Shown here in pieces: positions 14,388 to 19,752 of a stretch of DNA of 19,752 bases; the first letter of the stretch is position 1; each line of letters starts with the position of its first letter. Position numbers and translations under genes: made by a program. A model generated the notes under the pieces. The model had not been told where the DNA came from. It ran no database searches and saw only the letters and a program-made list of their open reading frames with translations. Source of the stretch: an uncultured archaeon (GTDB lineage: Archaea > Thermoproteota > Nitrososphaeria > Nitrososphaerales > Nitrosopumilaceae); assembly GCA_950073955.1 (NCBI GenBank), contig CATMRH010000011.1, positions 1 to 19,752 of the forward strand, read 5' to 3'.

Positions 14388-16013
14388 TTAACTATGTAGC
14401 TTTACTTCAAAGGAAACTATTGACTCTCTAAGCTTAAAGTTTTCTTTAGTGGATTCACTAATTTCACCAATGATTCCAATAATTTTTCCATTTACAGTAA
14501 TGTTTGCAACGTGACCTTTTTCAAAAGTTGTATGAGTAGTGGTTTTAGTTTCACAGGTTTTTCCAAATATTGATTGAATGACAGATTGTAAAATAGATTT
14601 TATCTCGCTAAAGTTAGCATTTTTGTGAGAACTTACCGCACAGAGATGAGTTTCTTCAGTTACAGAACTTGTTTTATTAAAAATAGTTCCTATCTCAAAT
14701 AATTTTTGAGGATATGATTCATGAATATTTTTTGCCAGACTATCAATTAATCCTGGAAGTAGTGAATCTCTAAGAATAGTATGTTCAAGACTTTTAGAAT
14801 CTAAAACTGAGATAATTTTTGATGAATCTCTTTTTGTATTATCATAAAGAATTCGTTTGCTTGTTAAGCTAGAATTTAGGGCTTCCATGTAGCCTAATCC
14901 AGTCATTATAGAAGAAAGTGATTGTAAACTAATTGAGTTGGGATGTTTTTGGCCAAGTGTTTGAGAAGGTGACAATATAGGTTCAAGATTCTGAATTCCA
15001 TATCCTAAAGCAACTTCTTCTACCAAATCCATGGGTCCAAAAATATCAAATCTATATGCAGGAATTGTACAAATGATGTTCTTCCCTTTAGTTGATGCAT
15101 CTAACCTAGATTTTTTCAATGATGAAATAATCTTTGAATTATTAAGATTCAAACCAAGGGTTTGATTAATCAAGAAAGGGCTTACAGACATTTTCTTTTG
15201 TTCAAGTTTTGGTGAAGAGTTTTTTGCTCCAGAAATTTGAACAGATTCTAAAGTAAAACCTGCACTTTGTAAAATAGTTGCAACAACTGAAAGCATATCT
15301 TCAGCATCTTCTTTATTGATTCCAGTTACCTCAACAAATAGATTTTTTGTTTTAGTTGTAACAATAGTTACTGCTGCGTTAATTATTGGAGGAAAAGAGA
15401 CAGTATTTTGTTTTGCATCTAAAATTAGAGGCACTTGTAAGGAATTTCCAAGTATAGAACCATAATCTTTTCCCACATCAGTGTTTTTGAGAATTTCAGA
15501 AATTGAAAGTTCTTTTTTAGAGTTTAATGGAATAAATTTAAAATTTCTATTAGCGGTTTTGTAAATTAAAGGAAAAGTGATCTTATCTAAGTCATGAATT
15601 CCTATAGATGATTTCTTTCTCTTTCTTCCTATTCCAAAATGAAGATCTTCTTGCAAGGTCATAAACTGTTTAATTGTTTTATCATCAATTTTTCCATTTT
15701 TTGCAACAATTCCAGTAACAAAAGGACGGACTTTTGATACTTCAGATTTTACAGAGATAGCATACTTTTTTGATTTTTTGATATTCAGTTTAATTGATCC
15801 AGTTTTGGTTCGAAGTAATCCTTGCAATCCAAGCGCAATTCCAAAATCAGTTGAATAATCAGGCCTATTTGGGCTGTATTCAATTCTAATTAGGTCTTTG
15901 TTTTCAGATTCAATATCTAATCCAAGAAATGGTAAGGAATCAGAAATTTGCTTTTTTGTAACTTTACCAACTAATTTTTGAAGGCGTATATAGGATAGTT
16001 CAACTACTGGCAT
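14388..16013 (-). CDS. pheT: phenylalanyl-tRNA synthetase beta subunit
   Basis: Structural and editing subunit of the (alpha-beta)2 PheRS. At 541 residues it has the archaeal/eukaryotic length and lacks the N-terminal EMAP-like tRNA-binding domain and C-terminal anticodon-binding domain of bacterial PheT (about 800). Near residues 47-67, S-P-N-R-P-D-Y-S-T-D-F-G-I-A-L-G marks the B1 region. A central B3/B4 editing region follows. The B5 region includes I-P-A-Y-R-F-D-I-F-G-P-M-D-L-V-E-E-V-A-L-G-Y-G. The C-terminal third is the catalytic-like class II core. Its ATG lies within the last 10 bases of pheS, so the subunits are translationally coupled. Confidence 0.93.
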   Translation of the reverse strand: MPVVELSYIRLQKLVGKVTKKQISDSLPFLGLDIESENKDLIRIEYSPNRPDYSTDFGIALGLQGLLRTKTGSIKLNIKKSKKYAISVKSEVSKVRPFVTGIVAKNGKIDDKTIKQFMTLQEDLHFGIGRKRKKSSIGIHDLDKITFPLIYKTANRNFKFIPLNSKKELSISEILKNTDVGKDYGSILGNSLQVPLILDAKQNTVSFPPIINAAVTIVTTKTKNLFVEVTGINKEDAEDMLSVVATILQSAGFTLESVQISGAKNSSPKLEQKKMSVSPFLINQTLGLNLNNSKIISSLKKSRLDASTKGKNIICTIPAYRFDIFGPMDLVEEVALGYGIQNLEPILSPSQTLGQKHPNSISLQSLSSIMTGLGYMEALNSSLTSKRILYDNTKRDSSKIISVLDSKSLEHTILRDSLLPGLIDSLAKNIHESYPQKLFEIGTIFNKTSSVTEETHLCAVSSHKNANFSEIKSILQSVIQSIFGKTCETKTTTHTTFEKGHVANITVNGKIIGIIGEISESTKENFKLRESIVSFEVKLHS

Positions 16014-17434
16014 TTTCTAGCACTCCTTAACCAACTCAAGTTGTTATTGTAAAACTCTCTCACATCATCAAGACCATACTTTAGCATTGCAATTCTTTCA
16101 ATACCTCCTCCCCATGCCAAAACAGGTTTAGTAATCCCAAGAGGTTTAGTTACTTCCGGTCTGAAAATTCCCATTCCAAATAGTTCTACCCATTTTCCTA
16201 GTCGTTCATTATACACCATAGTTTGTAGTGAAGGTTCTGTGTATGGAAAAAATGTTGGCCAAAATTTTATTTTTGTAATTCCGATTCGTTTATAGAATTC
16301 TCTTTGAATTCCCATTAAATTTCTGAGATTAGCATCTTTTCCAACAACGACTCCTTCAATTTGATGAAACTCTACAAGATGTTTGTAACTAACTTTTTCA
16401 TTTCTAAATACACGTCCTAATGAAAAAATTCTAGCTTCATCAAGTTTGTTTTCAGCTAGATGTTTAATTGTAACACAAGTAGTGTGGGTTCTTAGAACCA
16501 TTTTTCTTGCTTCATGGATATCCCAATAATATCTCCAATTCTTCTTGTGAGATTCAGAAACTTTTCTAATTTGTTCTGGAGTTGCAATTTTTTTGGCAGA
16601 GATACCGTCTAGATAAAATGTATCCTGTAATTCTCTTGCAGGATGATCTTGTGGAGTAAATAGAGCATCAAAGTTCCAAAAGCTTGACTGAGTCACATTT
16701 CCATTGATTTCTGAAAATCCTAATGTAACGAAAATTTCACGAATTTCATCAATAGTGTCTTTTAATGGATGAGTTCTTGCAACAAAAACTTCAGGTACTT
16801 TAGATTCAACATCAATTGCACCACTTGAATGAGATAAATCACCTAAATTGATTTTTTTACCTTCAACAGTTAATGAAATTTTTTTGATGATTAATGATGA
16901 ATCGACAATAAAATCAGGACGTTTTTTAAGCGATACTATTGCAAAAAGAGAATCTTCAGATACTTTAATTTCATTAGTTTTATTTTTTTCAAGAGTTTTA
17001 TGAGATAGGAGAAATTTTTCTTCTAATGATTCTTGATGATCTTTATTCAAAGAAAGTTCCGTTGATTTTTCATTTTTGGTAATGGAAATCCAATTATTCT
17101 TTTTTGCATATGCTATAGCTGCATTAAAATCTAAACCTAAAATAGGTTTTAACTTATCAAAAGTTGTATTTCCTTTTTCAATTTCATTTACTAATCTTCT
17201 TTCCGGTAAACCATTTTCAATTGCTTCATAACCTTTCTCTCCGAAATGATAATGAATATCGGTTGATTCTTTCACATGTGCAAAGTTTTTCAATTTTAAC
17301 CATTCAATGCCTCTTCTAACTTGATCAGATTGTAAACCAGTTTTTTTTTCGATTTCAGATATTGTTAGAATTTGATCAGGCTGCAAAGAATGAATGATTT
17401 TTTTTTCAATATCATGAAAAACTTGTGACAACAT
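16004..17434 (-). CDS. pheS: phenylalanyl-tRNA synthetase alpha subunit
   Basis: Catalytic class II subunit of PheRS. The first 150 residues include winged-helix-like segments, as in archaeal and eukaryotic alpha subunits. Motif 2 is around 337-358 (F-S-L-G-R-V-F-R-N-E ... E-F-H-Q). F-P-Y-T-E-P-S is at 396-402 and motif 3 G-G-G-I-E-R-I-A-M at 442-450. At 476 residues the length is usual for the archaeal form. The ATG at 17434 is supported by the palindromic TATA element exactly 24.5 bases upstream, which it shares with divergent trpS. It overlaps pheT by 10 bases. Confidence 0.95.
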   Translation of the reverse strand: MLSQVFHDIEKKIIHSLQPDQILTISEIEKKTGLQSDQVRRGIEWLKLKNFAHVKESTDIHYHFGEKGYEAIENGLPERRLVNEIEKGNTTFDKLKPILGLDFNAAIAYAKKNNWISITKNEKSTELSLNKDHQESLEEKFLLSHKTLEKNKTNEIKVSEDSLFAIVSLKKRPDFIVDSSLIIKKISLTVEGKKINLGDLSHSSGAIDVESKVPEVFVARTHPLKDTIDEIREIFVTLGFSEINGNVTQSSFWNFDALFTPQDHPARELQDTFYLDGISAKKIATPEQIRKVSESHKKNWRYYWDIHEARKMVLRTHTTCVTIKHLAENKLDEARIFSLGRVFRNEKVSYKHLVEFHQIEGVVVGKDANLRNLMGIQREFYKRIGITKIKFWPTFFPYTEPSLQTMVYNERLGKWVELFGMGIFRPEVTKPLGITKPVLAWGGGIERIAMLKYGLDDVREFYNNNLSWLRSARKCQ

Positions 17435-17453
17435 CAGAAAGATCGAAAAAGAC

Positions 17454-17461
17454 TTTTTAAA
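17454..17461. promoter_or_regulatory. shared bidirectional TATA box of pheST and trpS
   Basis: The 48-base gap between the two divergent genes holds one strong AT element, TTTTTAAA. Its palindromic core TTTAAA (17456-17461) is centred at 17458.5, exactly 24.5 bases from the first base of the trpS ATG (17483) and 24.5 bases from that of the pheS ATG (17434). Both genes would be leaderless and fire from the same site. Confidence 0.6.
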
Positions 17462-17482
17462 CCTTAACCTAAGTCAGATTGA

Positions 17483-18595
17483 ATGTCAGCTGATGACTTT
17501 ATTGTAACTCCTTGGCATGTTGAAGGAGATATTGATTATGATAAATTAATCAAAAGGTTTGGTACTGAGAAGATTTCTTCAGAATTGCAAGAGAGGATCA
17601 AGAAAGTGACAGGTGAAGACCATTTCATGCTTAGAAGAGGTATTTTCTTCTCTCATAGAGAAATGAACAGAATTCTTGATGATTATGAAAAGGGTAACAA
17701 ATTCTTTCTATATACTGGAAGAGGCCCTTCGGGTCATACTCATATTGGACACTTGGTACCGTGGGTTTTTGCAAAATGGTTACAAGAAAAGTTTGATGTT
17801 AACATGTATTTTCAATTAACAGATGATGAAAAATTTTATTCAAAACCTAACTTAACATTAGAAGAAACTGGAAAATTTGCATATGAGAACGCGCTAGACT
17901 TTATTGCATTAGGTTTCAAACCAGAAAAAACAAAAATTATCATCAACACAAAAAATATTCAAACTCTCTATCCAATTGCAGCTCAAGTCGCAAAGAAAAT
18001 TAACTTTTCAAATACAAAAGCAACATTTGGGTTTACAAATGAAACAAATATTGGTATGATTTTTTATACATCATTACAATCTGCACCGTGTTTTATTGAA
18101 GACAAACCAGTTTTAATTCCATTAGGGGTAGACCAAGATCCTCACTTTAGACTAACAAGAGATATTGCGCCAAAAATTGGAAAACCAAAACCTGCATTAA
18201 TTCACAACATAATGATTCCAGGCTTGGAAGGACCAGGTGGAAAGATGTCAGCTTCTAATGAAAACAGTACAGTCTATACAACTGATGCGCCAGATGTAGT
18301 AAAAAAGAAAATTAACAAATATGCATTTTCAGGTGGACAACCAGACATTGAACAACATAGAAAACTTGGAGGAAATCCAGACATCGATGTATCATATCAA
18401 TATCTTAGAATATTTTTTGAACCAGATGACAACAAGTTAAAGTCAATTTATGAAGATTACAAATCTGGGAAATTACTTACAGGAGAACTAAAAGCAATTT
18501 TAATTGAAAAAATTAACGATTTTCTTGCCATTCATCAGGAAAAAAGAGAAAAGGCAAAAGACCAGATAGACCAATTTCTTTTTGAGGATAAATGA
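17483..18595 (+). CDS. trpS: tryptophanyl-tRNA synthetase (archaeal/eukaryotic type)
   Basis: Class I synthetase charging tRNA-Trp; that tRNA gene is also in this window. The N-terminal T-P-W-H-V-E-G-D-I-D-Y-D-K-L-I segment and R-G-I-F-F-S-H-R-E-M are typical of the archaeal/eukaryotic TrpRS. The HIGH motif is at 87-90 in G-P-S-G-H-T-H-I-G-H and KMSAS at 254-258. QLTDDEKF (111-118) and V-D-Q-D-P-H-F-R-L-T-R-D (216-227) line the active site. At 370 residues it is complete, and its motifs separate it from TyrRS. The downstream small gene starts inside its last codons (ATGA overlap). Confidence 0.95.
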   Translation: MSADDFIVTPWHVEGDIDYDKLIKRFGTEKISSELQERIKKVTGEDHFMLRRGIFFSHREMNRILDDYEKGNKFFLYTGRGPSGHTHIGHLVPWVFAKWLQEKFDVNMYFQLTDDEKFYSKPNLTLEETGKFAYENALDFIALGFKPEKTKIIINTKNIQTLYPIAAQVAKKINFSNTKATFGFTNETNIGMIFYTSLQSAPCFIEDKPVLIPLGVDQDPHFRLTRDIAPKIGKPKPALIHNIMIPGLEGPGGKMSASNENSTVYTTDAPDVVKKKINKYAFSGGQPDIEQHRKLGGNPDIDVSYQYLRIFFEPDDNKLKSIYEDYKSGKLLTGELKAILIEKINDFLAIHQEKREKAKDQIDQFLFEDK

Positions 18596-18873
18596 AAATC
18601 AGTATTGCCTGTGACAGCAAATATGAGGCTCTAAAATTTGCTAGTTTAATATTCGTAAAGGATGGTAAAGAAACATACATCACATCAATCCTAAATGTGA
18701 TTGAAAATGAATTGGTGATTTCATTGAAGGACAAATCTGCTCACAGTATTGTTCTAAAGGATAAAGTAAATGTTGAGAAATTTGCGGATTTTATTCAATC
18801 AGTAATTGACAAACAACACAATCTAGTTTCCACTAAAATTCTAGAACATAATATAGAAATTGTGAAAGAATAA
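18592..18873 (+). CDS. small protein of unknown function coupled to trpS
   Basis: A 93-residue soluble protein whose ATG overlaps the trpS stop codon (ATGA), so its translation is probably coupled to trpS. The pattern is strand (K-I-S-I-A-C), helix (Y-E-A-L-K-F-A-S-L-I-F), two strands (Y-I-T-S-I-L-N-V-I and E-L-V-I-S-L-K-D) and a helix (V-E-K-F-A-D-F-I-Q-S-V-I-D). This order resembles the Pcc1 subunit of the KEOPS tRNA-modification complex, which would suit the tRNA-related setting. However, the hallmark A-x-D and L-R-A-x-x-N-S motifs are not convincing, so I leave it unassigned. Confidence 0.65.
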   Translation: MKISIACDSKYEALKFASLIFVKDGKETYITSILNVIENELVISLKDKSAHSIVLKDKVNVEKFADFIQSVIDKQHNLVSTKILEHNIEIVKE

Positions 18874-18875
18874 AT

Positions 18876-18959
18876 TTATAGAGTAAAGAAAGCATATGTT
18901 GTTACAATTACAACCATAGCTACTAGAGAAATTGTTAATGCCTTAGAGTCGCCATCCAT
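18876..18959 (-). CDS. candidate 27-residue single-span membrane microprotein
   Basis: An ATG at 18959 opens a frame coding for a short charged head (MDGDSK) followed by about 20 hydrophobic residues (ALTISLVAMVVIVTTYAFFT) and a TAA stop. The hydrophobic part is the right length for one membrane helix. A TTTAATAA element (18981-18988, minus strand) is centred 25.5 bases upstream of the ATG, matching the leaderless spacing of neighbouring genes. There is no Shine-Dalgarno. It converges on the small trpS-linked gene. A chance ORF cannot be excluded at this length. Confidence 0.4.
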   Translation of the reverse strand: MDGDSKALTISLVAMVVIVTTYAFFTL

Positions 18960-19021
18960 AATTCGATTTCAAAATTATTATTATTAAAGTGTTAATAAAT
19001 TTTCAAGGATGATTTTAAAGA

Positions 19022-19752
19022 TCATCTAGGAAAATGTCTACTCGTTTTTGACTTTGGTCTTGATCTGTCTTCTGTTCGTTTTGAAATAGGTTCTCTAATT
19101 TGATTACAATTAAAGCAAAATACCTTTAATTCTTCTCTAGCAAGATCTGGTGCTGAAATATATTTTCCCCATGAGGCAGAATCGCCACCACGGCCAGAAT
19201 TATCAGAAGTGACATTTTCAGAAATTGGACTTATTCCCAATGCTCTTTCATCCTTGAAACCACAATTAGAACAGATTTTTCCACCTAAAATTTCATATAA
19301 TTTTTCTTTGATAGTTTCATAAAATTTGGTTGAACCATTTGCAAAGAAACTCTCTTGTTTTCTCAAAAATTTATCACTTCGTGGCTTGCTAGATCTAGAA
19401 TTATCTCCACGAGATTCTCGTCTAGATGAAGATCTTGGACCTCTATCATCTCTGGAATATCTTGAACCTCTATCATCTCTGGAATATCTATCACTTCCTG
19501 AATCTTGTGGTTTGTTTTGTCTGAAACAATCACTGCAGTATACTGGTTTATCGGTTCTTGGAACAAATGGAACTTGACATTCAGTGCCACAATCAGCACA
19601 AGTTACAGTTGTAGATTCTCTGGGTCTATCATCTCTGGAATATCTTGAACCTCTATCATCTCTGGAATATCTTGAACCTCTATCATCTCTGGAATATCTT
19701 GAACCTCTATCATCTCTGGAATATCTATCACTTCCTGAATCTTGTGGTTTGT
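19022..19752 (-). CDS. repeat-rich zinc-finger protein with a degenerate HNH domain (partial, N-terminus outside window)
   Basis: The frame is open from the right edge to the TGA at 19022, so the start is missing and at least 242 residues are coded. In order from the N-terminal side: an R/D/S/Y-rich tract of RDDRGSRYS repeats (about 19724-19625); a CxxC-x17-CxxC zinc finger (C-A-D-C to C-S-D-C, about 19525-19600); a second R/D/S tract; a basic linker; and a C-terminal domain with C-S-N-C-G near 19275 and C-F-N-C-N near 19105. That last spacing, with D-E-R-A-L-G-I-S-P in between, recalls HNH nucleases of the C-x-x-C-G ... I-D-H ... C-x-N-C-N type, but the D-H pair reads S-P. The R/D/S repeats suggest RNA binding or condensation. 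Function is unknown. Confidence 0.7.
   Translation of the reverse strand, partial: KPQDSGSDRYSRDDRGSRYSRDDRGSRYSRDDRGSRYSRDDRPRESTTVTCADCGTECQVPFVPRTDKPVYCSDCFRQNKPQDSGSDRYSRDDRGSRYSRDDRGPRSSSRRESRGDNSRSSKPRSDKFLRKQESFFANGSTKFYETIKEKLYEILGGKICSNCGFKDERALGISPISENVTSDNSGRGGDSASWGKYISAPDLAREELKVFCFNCNQIREPISKRTEDRSRPKSKTSRHFPR
19439..19752. repeat. 77-base perfect direct repeat at the right edge of the window
   Basis: Positions 19439-19515 and 19676-19752 are identical over 77 bases, offset by 237 bases (79 codons). The match breaks at 19438/19675 (G versus A) and runs exactly to the last base of the window. It points to a tandem duplication of the zinc-finger module, or to an assembly that stopped inside a repeat. 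Confidence 0.85.
19442..19726 (-). repeat. 27-base in-frame tandem repeats coding for RDDRGSRYS
   Basis: Units begin (plus strand) at 19442 and 19469 in one cluster and at 19625, 19652, 19679 and 19706 in the other; the last unit of each cluster is partial. The copies are essentially identical in DNA, so expansion is recent. The clusters flank the zinc finger and keep the reading frame. Confidence 0.9.

Noticed and set aside
14115..14399. Plus-strand 94-codon and minus-strand 77-codon frames over the pheT-EVE gap
   Set aside because: Both have odd composition and no recognisable domain, one overlaps the EVE gene, and the region is better explained by its perfect RNA-like helices.
19442..19723. 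Regular short direct repeats, possible CRISPR array
   Set aside because: The 27-base units abut with no spacers, keep one reading frame and code for RDDRGSRYS; this is a protein repeat.

Overview
This window looks like a piece of an AT-rich ammonia-oxidising archaeon (Nitrososphaerota/Thaumarchaeota, Nitrosopumilus-like). The evidence is the archaeal types of PheRS, TrpRS and ValRS, a tRNA-Trp interrupted by two bulge-helix-bulge introns, many start codons with a TATA-like box about 25 bases upstream and no Shine-Dalgarno (leaderless transcripts), and small archaeal families such as a stand-alone Lrp/AsnC RAM domain and CxxC-x17-CxxC zinc fingers. The main exception is the left end: positions 1-1283 carry an outer-membrane beta-barrel gene of the Bacteroidota PorV/PorQ type. 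An archaeon has no outer membrane for it, so this is either a mis-joined contig or foreign DNA.

Layout. 1-1283: PorV-like protein (+). 1360-3037: a small lysine-rich protein and adenylosuccinate lyase purB (+). 3030-3809: asparagine-synthase-type ATP pyrophosphatase (-), convergent with purB and divergent from a pterin carbinolamine dehydratase (3868-4146, +). 4219-7360: a QueD/PTPS-like enzyme fused to a degenerate nuclease-like domain, followed 7 bases later by valyl-tRNA synthetase. 7375-9521 (-): an N-terminally anchored unknown protein, then pdxS and pdxT (PLP synthase). 9612-9764: intron-containing tRNA-Trp (+). 9776-12043: aconitase (-). 12198-12830: unknown protein (+). 12827-14136 (-): HExxH protein, RAM-domain protein and EVE-domain protein. 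14195-14372: a non-coding segment richer in G+C than its surroundings that folds into a three-way junction, probably an undescribed structured RNA. 14388-17434 (-): pheS-pheT. 17483-18873 (+): trpS and a small overlapping gene. 18876-18959 (-): a 27-residue membrane microprotein. 19022-19752 (-): a repeat-rich zinc-finger protein with a degenerate HNH domain, open at the right edge.

The window is dominated by housekeeping functions: three aminoacyl-tRNA synthetases plus a tRNA, purine, vitamin B6 and pterin-type metabolism, and the TCA cycle. pheST and trpS diverge from one palindromic TATA element placed exactly midway between two leaderless starts. No CRISPR array, prophage, insertion sequence or defence island was seen. 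The best candidates for something undescribed are the three-way-junction RNA, the nuclease-like/QueD fusion, the repeat-built zinc-finger/HNH protein, and the short membrane ORF. All assignments come from reading sequence and motifs; no database search was run.
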